DNA from: Franconibacter pulveris DSM 19144
GTDB taxonomy: Bacteria > Pseudomonadota > Gammaproteobacteria > Enterobacterales > Enterobacteriaceae
DNA: 64,000 nt
Direction: 5' to 3'
Assembly: GCA_000621185.1 (NCBI GenBank)
Contig: KK211224.1
Location: 452,972 to 516,971, forward strand
Shown: positions 40,809-51,431 of the stretch, in pieces
How the letters are laid out: each line of letters begins with the position of its first letter
How positions within the stretch are numbered: position 1 is the first letter of the stretch
Notes under the pieces: model-generated
What the model saw: the letters and a program-made list of their open reading frames with translations, nothing else
Databases searched by the model: none
What the model was told of the DNA's origin: nothing
Position numbers and translations under genes: made by a program

Positions 40809-40963
40809 TCCTGGCGCAACAGGCTAGTTTATTTGCCCTTTTTGTTCCGGGCTGTGCTCGCCATCCTCACGTACTTGTGTACGCTGCGGTTGCTGCGCGC
40901 AGGCCGTAACAAAACTGGCTGCAACAATAACGCCTGCTGCACCAGGCCTTATAAGGAAAGGTT

Positions 40964-41872
40964 ATGGACCAAAAACGACTCACTCACCTGCGGCAACTGG
41001 AGGCGGAAAGCATCCATATCATTCGTGAAGTGGCTGCAGAATTTTCTAACCCGGTGATGATGTATTCCATCGGTAAAGATTCCAGCGTAATGCTGCACCT
41101 GGCGCGTAAAGCTTTTTATCCGGGCACGCTGCCGTTCCCGCTGCTGCACGTCGATACCGGCTGGAAATTCCGTGAGATGTACGAGTTCCGCGACCGTACC
41201 GCCAAAGCCTACGGCTGTGAACTGCTGGTGCATAAAAACCCGGAAGGGGTGGCGATGGGCATCAACCCGTTCGTGCACGGCAGCGCCAAACACACCGATA
41301 TCATGAAAACCGAAGGGTTGAAGCAGGCGCTTAACAAATATGGTTTTGACGCCGCCTTCGGCGGAGCGCGCCGCGACGAGGAAAAATCTCGCGCTAAAGA
41401 GCGTATCTACTCCTTCCGCGACCGCTTCCACCGCTGGGACCCGAAAAACCAGCGCCCGGAGCTGTGGCATAACTATAACGGCCAGATCAACAAAGGCGAG
41501 AGCATTCGCGTCTTCCCGCTTTCCAACTGGACCGAGCTGGACATCTGGCAGTACATCTATCTGGAAAATATCGAAATCGTTCCGCTTTACCTGGCGGCAG
41601 AGCGCCCGGTACTGGAGCGCGACGGCATGCTGATGATGATCGACGACGATCGCATCGACCTGCAGCCGGGCGAAGAGATCAAGCAGCGGATGGTGCGTTT
41701 CCGCACGCTGGGCTGCTGGCCGCTGACCGGCGCGGTGGAATCCGGCGCGCAGACGCTACCGGAAATCATTGAAGAGATGCTGGTATCGACCACCAGCGAA
41801 CGACAGGGTCGCGTGATTGACCGCGACCAGGCAGGCTCGATGGAGCTGAAAAAACGCCAGGGTTATTTCTAA
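40964..41872 (+). CDS. cysD: CysD, sulfate adenylyltransferase small subunit
   Basis: This 302-residue PP-loop ATP pyrophosphatase adenylates sulfate to APS, driven by GTP hydrolysis in CysN. The PP-loop is [18 protein letters not shown] near residue 30 (shown in part by [13 protein letters not shown]), followed by [10 protein letters not shown] and the R-rich [15 protein letters not shown]. The C-terminus ends KKRQGYF as in enterics. AAGGAAAGG precedes the ATG. It heads the cysDNC operon, spaced 9 bp from cysN. Confidence 0.97.
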   Translation: MDQKRLTHLRQLEAESIHIIREVAAEFSNPVMMYSIGKDSSVMLHLARKAFYPGTLPFPLLHVDTGWKFREMYEFRDRTAKAYGCELLVHKNPEGVAMGINPFVHGSAKHTDIMKTEGLKQALNKYGFDAAFGGARRDEEKSRAKERIYSFRDRFHRWDPKNQRPELWHNYNGQINKGESIRVFPLSNWTELDIWQYIYLENIEIVPLYLAAERPVLERDGMLMMIDDDRIDLQPGEEIKQRMVRFRTLGCWPLTGAVESGAQTLPEIIEEMLVSTTSERQGRVIDRDQAGSMELKKRQGYF

Positions 41873-41881
41873 GGAGCCGTC

Positions 41882-43309
41882 ATGAACACGACCATCGCAC
41901 AACAAATCGCTAAAGAGGGCGGCGTGGAGGCTTATCTGCACGCCCAGCAGCACAAAAGCCTGCTGCGCTTTCTGACCTGCGGCAGCGTGGATGACGGGAA
42001 AAGCACCCTGATAGGCCGCCTGCTGCACGATACGCGCCAGATTTATGAAGACCAGCTTTCCTCGCTGCATAACGACAGCAAGCGTCACGGCACCCAGGGC
42101 GAAAAGCTCGACCTGGCGCTGCTGGTGGACGGCCTGCAGGCGGAGCGGGAGCAGGGCATCACCATTGACGTGGCTTACCGCTACTTCTCCACCGAAAAGC
42201 GCAAATTTATTATCGCCGATACCCCCGGGCACGAGCAGTACACCCGCAACATGGCGACCGGCGCCTCCACCTGCGATCTCGCGATTCTGCTGATCGACGC
42301 CCGTAAAGGGGTGCTGGACCAGACGCGTCGCCACAGCTTTATCTCTACGCTGCTGGGGATTAAGCACCTGGTGGTCGCGGTGAACAAAATGGACCTGGTG
42401 GAGTTCAGCGAAGAGCGTTTCGAGCAGATCAAACAGGATTACCTTAACTTCGCCGCGCAGCTGCCGGGCAACCTGGACATCCGTTTCGTGCCGCTTTCCG
42501 CGCTGGAAGGAGACAACGTCGCTCTCTCCAGCCTGAACATGACCTGGTATACCGGCCCGACGCTGCTGGAAGTGCTGGAAACCGTCGAGATAAATCGCGG
42601 CGTCGATGCGCAGCCGCTGCGCTTCCCGGTGCAGTATGTTAATCGCCCGAATCTCGATTTTCGCGGCTATGCGGGTACGGTGGCTTCCGGCTCCGTGAAA
42701 GTCGGCCAGCGCGTGAAAGTGCTGCCTTCCGGCGTGGAATCCGCCGTTGCCCGTATTGTGACCTTTGATGGCGATTTAGACGAGGCGGGCGCAGGCGAGG
42801 CGATTACGCTGGTGCTGAAAGATGAAATCGACATCAGCCGCGGTGACCTGCTGGTGGACGCCGCCCAGAACGTGCCTGCGGTGCAGAGCGCGTCGGTAGA
42901 CGTGGTATGGATGGCGGAGCAGCCGCTGACGCCTGGCCAGAGCTACGACATTAAAATCGCCGGTAAGAAAACCCGCGCCCGTGTCGACAACATTCAGTAT
43001 CAGGTGGATATCAATAACCTGACCCAGCGCGTAGTGGAAAACCTGCCGCTGAACGGCATCGGGCTGGTAGACCTTACTTTCGACGAGCCGCTGAGCCTGG
43101 ATAAATATCAAGAGAACCCGGTGACCGGCGGGCTGATTTTCATCGATCGCCTGAGCAACGTTACCGTGGGCGCCGGCATGGTGCGCGAGCCGCAAACCGA
43201 GGTCTACCAGGAGCCTTCCGCTTACAGCGCTTTTGAACTGGAGCTGAACGCGCTGGTGCGTCGCCACTTCCCGCACTGGGGCGCGCGCGACCTGCTGGGA
43301 GGCAAATAA
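41882..43309 (+). CDS. cysN: CysN, sulfate adenylyltransferase GTPase subunit
   Basis: This 475-residue EF-Tu-like GTPase couples GTP hydrolysis to APS formation by CysD. G-motifs are all visible: P-loop [16 protein letters not shown], switch [11 protein letters not shown], and VNKMDLV. Two beta-barrel domains follow. The TAA shares a base with the cysC ATG (TAATG), so the two are coupled. Length matches E. coli CysN (475). Confidence 0.97.
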   Translation: MNTTIAQQIAKEGGVEAYLHAQQHKSLLRFLTCGSVDDGKSTLIGRLLHDTRQIYEDQLSSLHNDSKRHGTQGEKLDLALLVDGLQAEREQGITIDVAYRYFSTEKRKFIIADTPGHEQYTRNMATGASTCDLAILLIDARKGVLDQTRRHSFISTLLGIKHLVVAVNKMDLVEFSEERFEQIKQDYLNFAAQLPGNLDIRFVPLSALEGDNVALSSLNMTWYTGPTLLEVLETVEINRGVDAQPLRFPVQYVNRPNLDFRGYAGTVASGSVKVGQRVKVLPSGVESAVARIVTFDGDLDEAGAGEAITLVLKDEIDISRGDLLVDAAQNVPAVQSASVDVVWMAEQPLTPGQSYDIKIAGKKTRARVDNIQYQVDINNLTQRVVENLPLNGIGLVDLTFDEPLSLDKYQENPVTGGLIFIDRLSNVTVGAGMVREPQTEVYQEPSAYSAFELELNALVRRHFPHWGARDLLGGK

Positions 43310-43914
43310 TGGCGCAGCATGACGAGAACGTCGTCTGGCACGCCCATCCCGTGACCGCCGAACAGCGCGAACACCTCCACGGCCACCGTGGCGTTGTGCT
43401 CTGGTTTACCGGGCTTTCGGGCTCGGGTAAATCGACGGTGGCCGGCGCGCTGGAAGAGGCGCTGCACCAGCTTGGCGTCAGCACCTACCTACTGGATGGC
43501 GACAATGTGCGCCATGGGCTGTGCAGCGATTTAGGCTTTAGCGACGCTGACCGTAAGGAGAATATCCGCCGCGTTGGCGAAGTGGCGAACCTGATGGTCG
43601 ACGCAGGTCTGGTGGTGCTGACGGCCTTTATTTCGCCGCATCGCGCCGAGCGCGCTATGGTGCGCGAGCGCGTAGGGGCGGGGCGGTTCATTGAGGTGTT
43701 TGTGGATACGCCGCTTGAGGTGTGCGAAGCGCGCGACCCGAAAGGGCTTTATAAAAAAGCCCGCGCCGGCGAGCTGCGCAATTTTACCGGCATCGACTCG
43801 GTTTACGAAGCGCCGGAGAAGCCGGAAATTCACCTCGATGGCCAACAATTAGTAACAAATTTGATTGCGCAATTGTTAGATCTGTTGCGCCGGGACGATA
43901 TCATCAAATCCTGA
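43309..43914 (+). CDS. cysC: CysC, adenylylsulfate kinase
   Basis: This 201-residue enzyme phosphorylates APS to PAPS, the substrate of CysH. The Walker A loop is [17 protein letters not shown], the APS-contact segment [10 protein letters not shown] follows, and [11 protein letters not shown] carries the serine reported to be phosphorylated in the E. coli enzyme. Length equals E. coli CysC. It ends cysDNC; a hairpin lies just after the stop. Confidence 0.97.
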   Translation: MAQHDENVVWHAHPVTAEQREHLHGHRGVVLWFTGLSGSGKSTVAGALEEALHQLGVSTYLLDGDNVRHGLCSDLGFSDADRKENIRRVGEVANLMVDAGLVVLTAFISPHRAERAMVRERVGAGRFIEVFVDTPLEVCEARDPKGLYKKARAGELRNFTGIDSVYEAPEKPEIHLDGQQLVTNLIAQLLDLLRRDDIIKS

Positions 43915-43920
43915 GACGGC

Positions 43921-43941
43921 GCCGGGAAGCCGCTTCCCGGC
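43921..43941 (+). terminator. Hairpin after cysC
   Basis: GCCGGGAAG-CCG-CTTCCCGGC is a perfect 9-bp stem, but ATGTCAGG follows instead of a T tract. It may be a 3' stabilising hairpin with readthrough to ygbE. Confidence 0.45.
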
Positions 43942-43963
43942 ATGTCAGGTCACAGGATAAGTT

Positions 43964-44284
43964 ATGCGCAACGGCACCAATATCATCATCTCACAGGCTC
44001 AGACGCCACCCGCTGAAGAAACGACCTGGTCGTGGCCTGGCGCCGTGCTGGGATTTATCTCGTGGCTCATCGCGCTGGGCCCGCCCTTTTTGGTCTACGG
44101 CTCCAACACGCTTTTTTTCTTTCTGTATACCTGGCCTTTCTTTCTGGCGTTAATGCCCGTAGCGGTCGTGGTGGGCATCGCGCTCTATTCTCTGCTTAAC
44201 GGCAAGCTTCTTTACAGCAGCATTGCAACACTGTTAACGGTGGTCCTGATGTTCGGGCTGCTGTTTTTCTGGCTGATGGGCTAA
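43964..44284 (+). CDS. ygbE: YgbE, DUF3561 inner-membrane protein
   Basis: This 106-residue protein has three hydrophobic helices: residues about 24-45 (WPGAVLGFISWLIALGPPFL), about 48-72, and about 80-105. The function is not known. It follows cysC by 49 bp on the same strand with an ACAGGATAAGTT ribosome site, so it may be in the cysDNC transcript. Length matches the E. coli protein (107). Confidence 0.87.
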   Translation: MRNGTNIIISQAQTPPAEETTWSWPGAVLGFISWLIALGPPFLVYGSNTLFFFLYTWPFFLALMPVAVVVGIALYSLLNGKLLYSSIATLLTVVLMFGLLFFWLMG

Positions 44285-44465
44285 GACAAGCCTGCGCCTG
44301 TCGTTTTATCATGAATATGTTACAAATATGTGCAGTACGCATCGCGCCGCGTTCTGTGGTACATTCTGCCGCTGTTTTAGCAGCGCTGCTGCGCCTGGGG
44401 ACTTTATCGGGTGTAGAGCCTGGCAGGAAGTTATGGGATGATAAGGCCGTTTTTCAGGGGGCGGA

Positions 44466-44777
44466 ATGGGTAAACTAACGCTGCTGTTGCTGGCTTTACT
44501 GGTCTGGCTACAGTATTCGCTGTGGTTCGGCAAAAATGGCGTTCACGATTACTCCCGCGTCGCCGACGACGTCGCCGTACAGCAGGCTACTAACGCCAAA
44601 CTTAAGGCGCGCAACGATCAGCTTTTCGCCGAAATTGACGATCTCAATGGCGGACAAGAAGCTATCGAAGAGCGCGCACGCAATGAATTAAGCATGACCA
44701 AACCTGGCGAAACCTTTTATCGTCTGGTGCCGGACGCCTCAAAGCGTCCTAACGGGTCAGGGCAAAACAATCGCTAA
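44466..44777 (+). CDS. ftsB: FtsB, divisome bitopic membrane protein
   Basis: This 103-residue essential division protein has one N-terminal transmembrane helix ([19 protein letters not shown]) and a periplasmic leucine-zipper coiled coil ([20 protein letters not shown]) through which it binds FtsL and FtsQ. Length equals E. coli FtsB. The 181-bp upstream spacer separates it from ygbE and probably holds its promoter. ispD follows after 18 bp. Confidence 0.96.
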   Translation: MGKLTLLLLALLVWLQYSLWFGKNGVHDYSRVADDVAVQQATNAKLKARNDQLFAEIDDLNGGQEAIEERARNELSMTKPGETFYRLVPDASKRPNGSGQNNR

Positions 44778-44795
44778 CCAGACTCGGGTTAACTC

Positions 44796-45506
44796 ATGGC
44801 GCCTTCCTTTGCGGACGTGATAGCCGTGGTGCCGGCTGCCGGAATTGGCAGCCGCATGCAAACGGAATGTCCGAAACAATATCTCACCATTGGTGAAAAA
44901 ACGATCCTCGAACACGCGCTGGCGCCGCTGCTGGCGCATCCTCGCATCAGCCGGGTGATTATCGCCATCAGTCCTGGCGATGAGCGCTTTATGGCGTTGC
45001 CGCTGGCCTCCCATCCCCGCGTTCAGGTGGTACAGGGCGGCGCGCAGCGGGCCGACTCGGTGCTGGCAGGGCTAAAGCAGGCGGACGACTGCATCTGGGC
45101 GTTGGTGCATGACGCTGCCCGCCCCTGTCTGCATCAGGACGATCTTGAGCGTCTGCTCACTCTTACCGAAACCAGCGCCGTCGGCGGCATTCTCGCCGCC
45201 CCCGTGCGCGACACCATGAAGCGCGGCGAGCCGGGTAAACCCGCTATCGCCCATACGGTCGACAGAGAAGATCTCTGGCACGCGCTCACGCCCCAGCTTT
45301 TTCCTCGCGAACTGCTGCTTGACTGTCTGACGCGCGCGCTCAATGAAGGGGCCACCATTACTGATGAAGCCTCGGCGCTTGAATATTGTGGTTTTCATCC
45401 TGAACTGATTGCTGGCCGCGCGGATAATATTAAAGTGACGCGCCCTGAAGACCTGGCGCTGGCGGCGTTTTATCTTACCCGGTTAACCCATATGGAGAAT
45501 GCATAA
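44796..45506 (+). CDS. ispD: IspD, MEP cytidylyltransferase
   Basis: This 236-residue enzyme joins CTP and 2-C-methyl-D-erythritol 4-phosphate in the non-mevalonate isoprenoid pathway. The nucleotide-binding loop [19 protein letters not shown] is near residue 10; later conserved elements are HDAARPC and [11 protein letters not shown]. Its stop shares one base with the ispF start (TAATG). The conserved ftsB-ispD-ispF order is kept. Confidence 0.96.
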   Translation: MAPSFADVIAVVPAAGIGSRMQTECPKQYLTIGEKTILEHALAPLLAHPRISRVIIAISPGDERFMALPLASHPRVQVVQGGAQRADSVLAGLKQADDCIWALVHDAARPCLHQDDLERLLTLTETSAVGGILAAPVRDTMKRGEPGKPAIAHTVDREDLWHALTPQLFPRELLLDCLTRALNEGATITDEASALEYCGFHPELIAGRADNIKVTRPEDLALAAFYLTRLTHMENA

Positions 45507-45985
45507 TGCGCATCGGACATGGTTTTGACGTACACGCTTTTGGCGGCGTTGGGCCGATTATTATTGGCGGCGTTCGTATTCCTTACGAGCAGGGGCTGCT
45601 GGCGCATTCCGACGGCGATGTCGCGCTACACGCCTTGACCGATGCGCTGCTGGGCGCGGCGGCGCTGGGCGATATCGGCAAACTCTTCCCGGATACCGAC
45701 CCGGCCTTTAAAGGCGCGGATAGCCGTGAGCTTCTGCGTGAAGCCTGGCGCCGCGTACAGGCCAAAGGTTACGCGCTTGGCAATGTTGACGTCACGATTA
45801 TCGCCCAGGCGCCGAAAATGGCGCCGCACATCCCGCAGATGCGCGTTTTTATCGCCGAAGACCTGGGCTGCCATATGGAGCAGGTCAACGTGAAGGCTAC
45901 CACCACCGAGAAGCTCGGCTTTACCGGACGTGGCGAAGGCATCGCCTGCGAGGCGGTGGCGCTGCTGCTTAAGGCTGGCGTATGA
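45506..45985 (+). CDS. ispF: IspF, MEcPP synthase
   Basis: This 159-residue trimeric enzyme cyclises CDP-methylerythritol 2-phosphate to MEcPP with release of CMP. Zinc ligands Asp8 and His10 are in HGFDVHAFG and the third, His42, lies in [29 protein letters not shown] is the CDP-contact segment. The stop overlaps the truD start (ATGA), continuing a tightly coupled ispD-ispF-truD-surE-pcm run. Confidence 0.97.
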   Translation: MRIGHGFDVHAFGGVGPIIIGGVRIPYEQGLLAHSDGDVALHALTDALLGAAALGDIGKLFPDTDPAFKGADSRELLREAWRRVQAKGYALGNVDVTIIAQAPKMAPHIPQMRVFIAEDLGCHMEQVNVKATTTEKLGFTGRGEGIACEAVALLLKAGV

Positions 45986-47031
45986 TCGACGTGCATCAAC
46001 TGACTTACCAGCATGGCAAGCCTCAGGGCAGCGGCGTGCTTAAAGCCAACCCGGAAGATTTTGTCGTAACGGAAGATTTAGGCTTTGAGCCGGATGGCGA
46101 GGGCGAACATCTGCTGGTGCGCATCGTCAAAACTGGCTGCAATACGCGCTTTGTGGCGGACGCGCTGGCTAAGTTCCTTAAAGTGCACGCCAGGGAAGTC
46201 AGCTTTGCCGGGCAAAAAGATAAGCACGCCGTCACGGAACAGTGGTTCTGCGTCCGTCTGCCGGGCAAAGAGATGCCGGATCTAAGCGCCTTTTCCCTGG
46301 AAGGGTGCCAGGTGCTGGAGTATGCCCGCCACAAGCGCAAGCTGCGTTTAGGGGCGCTGAAAGGCAACCACTTCCGACTGGTGCTGCGCGAGGTGACGAA
46401 CCGGGAGGAGATGGAAACCCGTCTGCAGGCGGTGCGTGACGAAGGCGTGCCGAACTATTTCGGCCCGCAGCGTTTTGGCATCGGCGGCAGCAACCTGTTG
46501 CAGGCGCAGCGCTGGGGCGAGACGGCTACGCCGCCCCGCGAGCGCAACAAACGTAGTTTTGCTTTGTCTGCGGCGCGCAGCGCGCTGTTTAATCAGATAG
46601 TCAGCCAACGTCTGAAAAAACCAGAATTTAATCAAGTTGTTGATGGCGATGCGCTACAATTAGCGGGCCGCGGCAGCTGGTTTGTCGCAGCCGCAGAAGA
46701 GCTGCCGGAGCTGCAGGCTCGTGTAGACGCGAAGGCTTTGCTTATCACCGCCGCGCTGCCTGGCAGCGGAGAGTGGGGTACCCAGCGTGAAGCGCTGGCG
46801 AACGAACAGCAGGCCATTGCTGGAGAAACAACGTTGCAGACGCTGCTGGCGCGTGAAAAAGTGGAAGCGGCGCGCCGGGCGATGCGGCTCTTTCCCCACG
46901 ATTTTCGCTGGGAGTGGTGGGACGATATGACTGTCGAACTGCGCTTCTGGCTGCCGGCGGGCAGTTTTGCCACCAGCGTCGTGCGGGAATTAATGAACAC
47001 AGCGGGTGATTATGCGGATATTGCTGAGTAA
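45982..47031 (+). CDS. truD: TruD, tRNA pseudouridine(13) synthase
   Basis: This 349-residue enzyme converts U13 of tRNA-Glu to pseudouridine. The catalytic aspartate is Asp80 in [29 protein letters not shown] is another family signature. Length equals E. coli TruD. Its final 20 bases overlap the start of surE in a different frame, so these genes are translated from one message. Confidence 0.96.
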   Translation: MIDVHQLTYQHGKPQGSGVLKANPEDFVVTEDLGFEPDGEGEHLLVRIVKTGCNTRFVADALAKFLKVHAREVSFAGQKDKHAVTEQWFCVRLPGKEMPDLSAFSLEGCQVLEYARHKRKLRLGALKGNHFRLVLREVTNREEMETRLQAVRDEGVPNYFGPQRFGIGGSNLLQAQRWGETATPPRERNKRSFALSAARSALFNQIVSQRLKKPEFNQVVDGDALQLAGRGSWFVAAAEELPELQARVDAKALLITAALPGSGEWGTQREALANEQQAIAGETTLQTLLAREKVEAARRAMRLFPHDFRWEWWDDMTVELRFWLPAGSFATSVVRELMNTAGDYADIAE

Positions 47032-47773
47032 CGATGACGGGATCCATGCGCCGGGCATTCAGACCCTGGCGAGAGCGCTTCGCGAATTTGCCGAAGTGCA
47101 GGTCGTTGCTCCCGATCGTAACCGCAGCGGCGCGTCCAACTCTCTGACGCTGGAATCCTCCCTTCGCACTTTCACCTTTGAAAATGGCGATATCGCAGTG
47201 CAGATGGGCACGCCGACCGATTGCGTGTTCCTTGGCGTCAACGCGCTGATGCGTCCTCGTCCTGACGTGGTGGTTTCCGGCATTAACGCCGGACCTAATC
47301 TGGGCGATGACGTCATTTATTCCGGCACCGTCGCCGCGGCGATGGAAGGGCGTCATCTGGGCTTTCCGGCGCTGGCGGTGTCGCTTAACGGCTACCAGCA
47401 TTACGATACGGCGGCGGCGGTCACCTGTACGATTTTGCGGGCGCTCATGCGTGAACCTTTGCGTACCGGCCGCATACTGAACGTTAATGTGCCGGATCTG
47501 CCGCTGGCGGAGATCAAAGGCATCCGCGTCACGCGCTGCGGCAGCCGCCATCCGGCGGATAAAGTTATTCCGCAGGAGGATCCGCGCGGCAATACGCTTT
47601 ACTGGATAGGCCCTCCGGGCGAAAAATGCGATGCCGGGCCGGATACAGATTTCGCCGCGGTGGAGGAAGGTTATGTCTCCGTCACGCCGCTGCATGTGGA
47701 TTTAACAGCGCACAGTGCGCATGATGTTGTCTCAACCTGGTTAGACCGCGCCGGAGTGAACGGGCAATGGTAA
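47012..47773 (+). CDS. surE: SurE, 5'/3'-nucleotidase and exopolyphosphatase
   Basis: This 253-residue survival protein is a metal-dependent phosphatase of nucleoside monophosphates and short polyphosphate. The metal ligands are in [13 protein letters not shown] and the conserved [20 protein letters not shown]. The ATG at 47012 yields [10 protein letters not shown], the known start and the E. coli length; a GTG at 47006 is in frame but less likely. It overlaps both truD and pcm, and contributes to stationary-phase survival with the downstream rpoS region. Confidence 0.96.
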   Translation: MRILLSNDDGIHAPGIQTLARALREFAEVQVVAPDRNRSGASNSLTLESSLRTFTFENGDIAVQMGTPTDCVFLGVNALMRPRPDVVVSGINAGPNLGDDVIYSGTVAAAMEGRHLGFPALAVSLNGYQHYDTAAAVTCTILRALMREPLRTGRILNVNVPDLPLAEIKGIRVTRCGSRHPADKVIPQEDPRGNTLYWIGPPGEKCDAGPDTDFAAVEEGYVSVTPLHVDLTAHSAHDVVSTWLDRAGVNGQW

Positions 47774-48393
47774 GCAATCGCGTTCAAACTCTTCTCAATC
47801 AATTGCGTGCTCAGGGCATTCGCGACGAGCACGTGCTCGAAGCGCTCGCCCGCGTGCCACGCGAAAAATTTATCGATGAAGCGCTTGAGCACAAAGCCTG
47901 GGAGAACGTGGCGCTGCCTATCGGCTCCGGGCAGACCATTTCTCAGCCTTATATGGTGGCGCTGATGACCGAGCTGCTGGAGCTCACGCCCGAATCACGG
48001 GTGCTGGAGATAGGCACCGGCTCGGGCTACCAGACGGCGATTCTGGCGCATCTCGTCCACCACGTTTGTTCCGTTGAGCGCATCAAAAGTTTGCAGTGGC
48101 ACGCTCGTCGTCGCCTGAAGCAGCTTGATTTACACAATATTTCTACCCGTCATGGTGATGGCTGGCAGGGGTGGCAGGCGCGCGCCCCGTTTGACGCTAT
48201 CATTGTGACGGCCGCGCCGCCGGAGATCCCGCCTGCGTTGATGTCGCAGCTGGATGACGGCGGCATTCTTGTGCTTCCCGTTGGAGATGAGCATCAGCTA
48301 TTAAAGCGGGTTCGTCGGCGGGGAGATGAATTTATTATCGACACCGTGGAAGCCGTGCGTTTCGTTCCTCTGGTGAAAGGGGATCTGGCGTAA
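47767..48393 (+). CDS. pcm: Pcm, L-isoaspartate O-methyltransferase
   Basis: This 208-residue enzyme methylates L-isoaspartyl residues in aged proteins with SAM to start their repair. The SAM loop [16 protein letters not shown] and the substrate segment [13 protein letters not shown] are both clear. Length equals E. coli Pcm. It overlaps surE by 7 bases and precedes nlpD by 126 bp, the conserved surE-pcm-nlpD-rpoS stationary-phase cluster. Confidence 0.96.
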   Translation: MVSNRVQTLLNQLRAQGIRDEHVLEALARVPREKFIDEALEHKAWENVALPIGSGQTISQPYMVALMTELLELTPESRVLEIGTGSGYQTAILAHLVHHVCSVERIKSLQWHARRRLKQLDLHNISTRHGDGWQGWQARAPFDAIIVTAAPPEIPPALMSQLDDGGILVLPVGDEHQLLKRVRRRGDEFIIDTVEAVRFVPLVKGDLA

Positions 48394-48519
48394 TCCAGGA
48401 GTTTTTCCTGTTACTTTCAGGCGTTATCCGCGTATGGTGGGCTCATTTTGAGCCTGCCGGACGTGCAGAGCCACGGTCGTCGTAAGTAGTCACTGACAGA
48501 TAACAATCCTGGGGGATAA

Positions 48520-49692
48520 ATGAGCGCGGGAAGCCCAAAATTCACAGCACGCCGGGTAGCAACAGCAACATTCATTTCACTTTGGCTGGCGGGATGTTCA
48601 TCCAATGACGCCTCTCAGGCGCCGATAAGTTCTGTAGAGGGAAACAGCGGCGCAGCCGCCAGCAGCACGAGCAGCAGCGGTATGATGATTACGCCGCCGC
48701 CCAAAATGGGCACCTCTACTGCCGCACCGGTTTCCGCCCCCGTTTCTGCGCCACAAATTCAGCCTGCGCAGCCTCCCGTTTCGCAGCCTCCCGTTTCGCA
48801 GCCTCGTCAGGTTCAGCCTGTGGTCGAGCAGCCGGTGCAGACCGAAAATGGCCGCATCGTATACAACCGTCAGTATGGGAACATTCCGAAAGGCAGCTAT
48901 ACCGGCGGCAGCACTTATACCGTTAAGCGCGGCGATACGCTCTTTTATATCGCCTGGATTACCGGGAACGATTTCCGTGATTTGGCGCAGCGCAATAACA
49001 TTCCAGCCCCGTATGGCCTGAATGTTGGGCAAACGCTGCAGGTAGGCAATGCTTCCGGTACACCGATCACAGGAGGCAATGCAATTACACAGGCAGATGC
49101 AAATGCTCAAGGAATTGTCTCAAAACCTGCACAAAATTCCAGCACGGTGGTTGCGTCGAAACCCACAATTATTTATTCTGAGGACTCAGGTGAACAAAGT
49201 GATAACAAAATGTTGCCTGGTAACAGAAATAGCGGTGCTGTCGTAACGGCACCCGTTACCGCGCCAACCGTTAACACTACAGCCGAACCGACAGTCAGCA
49301 GTACGTCCACTAGCGCGCCGATAGCAGCATGGCGCTGGCCGACTGAGGGCAATGTTATCGAGAACTTTTCTGCTTCCGAAGGGGGCAATAAAGGGGTCGA
49401 TATCGCAGGAAGTAAAGGCCAGGCTATCGTCGCTACCGCTGACGGTCGCGTCGTTTACGCCGGTAATGCTCTGCGCGGTTACGGTAATCTTATCATCATA
49501 AAACACAACGATGATTACCTGAGTGCCTACGCCCATAACGACACAATGCTGGTCCGGGAACAACAAGAAGTTAAGGCGGGGCAGAAAATCGCTACCATGG
49601 GTAGCACCGGAACCAGTTCTACACGCTTGCATTTTGAAATTCGTTACAAGGGGAAATCCGTAAACCCGCTGCGTTATTTGCCGCAGCGATAA
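48520..49692 (+). CDS. nlpD: NlpD, LytM-domain activator of amidase AmiC
   Basis: This 390-residue outer-membrane lipoprotein activates the amidase AmiC during daughter-cell separation. The lipobox is LAGC (residues about 23-26), a proline/glutamine-rich linker follows, then a LysM domain (about 129-173, [14 protein letters not shown]) and a C-terminal LytM (M23) domain. [10 protein letters not shown] has Asn where active M23 enzymes have the zinc-binding His, so it is an activator without hydrolase activity. The linker has two copies of a 15-bp repeat (PVSQP) and makes it 11 residues longer than K-12 NlpD. The main rpoS promoter in E. coli lies inside this gene. Confidence 0.95.
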   Translation: MSAGSPKFTARRVATATFISLWLAGCSSNDASQAPISSVEGNSGAAASSTSSSGMMITPPPKMGTSTAAPVSAPVSAPQIQPAQPPVSQPPVSQPRQVQPVVEQPVQTENGRIVYNRQYGNIPKGSYTGGSTYTVKRGDTLFYIAWITGNDFRDLAQRNNIPAPYGLNVGQTLQVGNASGTPITGGNAITQADANAQGIVSKPAQNSSTVVASKPTIIYSEDSGEQSDNKMLPGNRNSGAVVTAPVTAPTVNTTAEPTVSSTSTSAPIAAWRWPTEGNVIENFSASEGGNKGVDIAGSKGQAIVATADGRVVYAGNALRGYGNLIIIKHNDDYLSAYAHNDTMLVREQQEVKAGQKIATMGSTGTSSTRLHFEIRYKGKSVNPLRYLPQR

Positions 49693-49753
49693 ATCGGCAA
49701 AGCATGCTTCTGTCAGGTGCTTTGCTTAGGGATCACGGGTAGGAGCCACCTTT
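49640..49753 (+). promoter_or_regulatory. rpoS mRNA leader with sRNA-pairing segment
   Basis: The end of nlpD and the 61-bp gap form the rpoS leader. ATTCGTTACAAGGGGAAATC (49640-49659) continuing to CGTAA matches the E. coli segment where DsrA, RprA and ArcZ pair. Hairpins CTGCG/CGCAG (about 49669-49688) and GCAAAGCA/TGCTTTGC (about 49697-49725) follow, then the ribosome site TAGGAGCCACC. The last hairpin differs from the K-12 sequence. Confidence 0.65.
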
Positions 49754-50746
49754 ATGAGTCAGAATACGCTGAAAGTTCATGATTTAAATGAAGACGCGGA
49801 ATTTGATGAGAACGGAGTAGAGGCTTTTGATGAAAAAGCCTTGATAGAAGAGGAACCCAGTGATAACGACCTGGCAGAAGAGGAGTTGTTGTCGCAGGGT
49901 GCCACACAGCGTGTGTTGGATGCGACTCAGCTGTATCTGGGAGAAATCGGTTACTCTCCTCTGCTAACAGCAGAAGAAGAAGTCTACTTCGCACGCCGCG
50001 CGCTGCGTGGTGATATCGCCTCACGCCGCCGCATGATCGAAAGTAACCTGCGTCTGGTGGTGAAAATTGCCCGTCGTTACAGCAACCGCGGTCTTGCGCT
50101 GCTGGATCTGATCGAAGAAGGCAACCTGGGCCTTATCCGCGCAGTTGAGAAGTTCGATCCGGAGCGCGGTTTCCGTTTTTCAACGTACGCAACCTGGTGG
50201 ATTCGCCAGACCATCGAACGGGCTATCATGAACCAAACCCGTACGATTCGTCTGCCGATTCATATTGTTAAAGAGCTGAACGTTTATCTGCGTACCGCAC
50301 GCGAGCTTTCTCACAAGCTGGATCATGAGCCGAGCGCGGAAGAGATTGCAGAGCAGCTGGATAAACCGGTTGATGACGTAAGCCGTATGCTGCGCCTGAA
50401 CGAGCGCATTACCTCTGTTGATACCCCGCTGGGTGGTGATTCAGAGAAAGCGCTGCTGGATATTCTGGCCGATGAAAAAGAAAACGGTCCGGAAGATACC
50501 ACGCAGGACGATGACATGAAACAGAGCATCGTTAAGTGGTTGTTCGAACTGAACGCCAAGCAGCGTGAAGTGCTGGCTCGTCGTTTCGGCCTGCTCGGCT
50601 ATGAAGCGGCAACGCTTGAAGATGTGGGCCGGGAAATCGGTCTGACTCGTGAGCGTGTTCGTCAGATTCAGGTTGAGGGTCTGCGTCGTCTGCGCGAAAT
50701 CCTGCAGGGGCAAGGGCTGAATATCGAAGCGCTGTTCCGCGAATAA
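49754..50746 (+). CDS. rpoS: RpoS, stationary-phase sigma factor
   Basis: This 330-residue sigma-S directs RNA polymerase to general-stress and stationary-phase promoters. Region 1.2 ([18 protein letters not shown]), region 2 ([34 protein letters not shown]) and region 4 ([20 protein letters not shown]) are intact, with no premature stop. Length equals E. coli RpoS. Translation starts at ATG 49754 with AGGAG. The leader suggests control by small RNAs. A strong bidirectional terminator follows. Confidence 0.98.
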   Translation: MSQNTLKVHDLNEDAEFDENGVEAFDEKALIEEEPSDNDLAEEELLSQGATQRVLDATQLYLGEIGYSPLLTAEEEVYFARRALRGDIASRRRMIESNLRLVVKIARRYSNRGLALLDLIEEGNLGLIRAVEKFDPERGFRFSTYATWWIRQTIERAIMNQTRTIRLPIHIVKELNVYLRTARELSHKLDHEPSAEEIAEQLDKPVDDVSRMLRLNERITSVDTPLGGDSEKALLDILADEKENGPEDTTQDDDMKQSIVKWLFELNAKQREVLARRFGLLGYEAATLEDVGREIGLTRERVRQIQVEGLRRLREILQGQGLNIEALFRE

Positions 50747-50770
50747 GCTACGAATTGTTGTTTTCAGCCA

Positions 50771-50798
50771 AAAAGGCCGGTCATTTGACCGGCCTTTT
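50771..50798. terminator. Bidirectional terminator between rpoS and hosA
   Basis: AAAAGGCCGGTC-ATTT-GACCGGCCTTTT is a 12-bp symmetric stem with A and T tracts on both sides, between convergent rpoS and hosA. Confidence 0.93.
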
Positions 50799-50847
50799 TC
50801 TTTTATTTCCGTGGGTTACGGCCTTTGCAAAACAGAGAGGATAAGCC

Positions 50848-51258
50848 CTATTGCTTGTCCATCATCTTTCCAATTAGCTGTGTAAAAAGCGCTCGCTCAT
50901 CCGCTTCCAGTTTACCCAGAAACCGTTCATCCACCGCGTTGCCTACAGGGATAATGGCATTCAGCAGAGATTCGCCTTCCGGCGTCAAATAGATAAAACG
51001 TCGCCGCTTATCGGCCGGATCGTTTTCGCGTCGAACCAGTCCGCGGCTTTCCATACGACTTAGCATTTCCGCCAGCGTCGCTTTAGTGCTGACGGCCGCG
51101 TCGGTCAGCGCGACTTGTTCAATGCCCGGCTGCTCCTGAATCGCACGCATTACGGCATACTGCGGCTTGGTCAGTTCCGGCAGTTCGCTCTGCCAGCGCG
51201 ATGTATGTTGTTGAAAAAGCTGGCGTAGCAGGTGAAAAGCCTCTTCACGAAGATACAT
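50848..51258 (-). CDS. hosA: HosA, MarR-family repressor of the hydroxyarylic acid decarboxylase operon
   Basis: This 136-residue winged-helix regulator matches E. coli O157 HosA (135): LTKPQYAVMRAIQ, AVSTKATLAEMLSRMESRGL and the wing DKRRRFIYLT are clear. HosA represses the neighbouring decarboxylase genes and responds to 4-hydroxybenzoate in E. coli. I chose the ATG at 51258, which has AGGAG six bases upstream; the longer frame to 51369 would add 37 residues outside the family. It diverges from the decarboxylase operon across a 173-bp spacer with a perfect palindrome. Confidence 0.93.
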   Translation of the reverse strand: MYLREEAFHLLRQLFQQHTSRWQSELPELTKPQYAVMRAIQEQPGIEQVALTDAAVSTKATLAEMLSRMESRGLVRRENDPADKRRRFIYLTPEGESLLNAIIPVGNAVDERFLGKLEADERALFTQLIGKMMDKQ

Positions 51259-51400
51259 GGCGGCTCCTGTTTTATCGTCCATCCCGCCATCATAGCCGCT
51301 TACGGCAGCCTTTATAACCTTTATAAAAATAAGCGATTCGTGCGGTTTTGCTCCTGTGGGCTTGTTCATCCCGCTGGCTGGCGATAGGCTTGGTTAAAAC

Positions 51401-51414
51401 GTTCGTATACGAAC
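51401..51414 (+). promoter_or_regulatory. HosA operator candidate
   Basis: GTTCGTATACGAAC is a perfect 14-bp palindrome 18 bp before the decarboxylase start codon. A palindrome of this sequence type has been reported as the HosA operator in E. coli, and its place between hosA and its target fits repression of the operon. Confidence 0.75.
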
Positions 51415-51431
51415 AATATTGTGAGGTAAGG

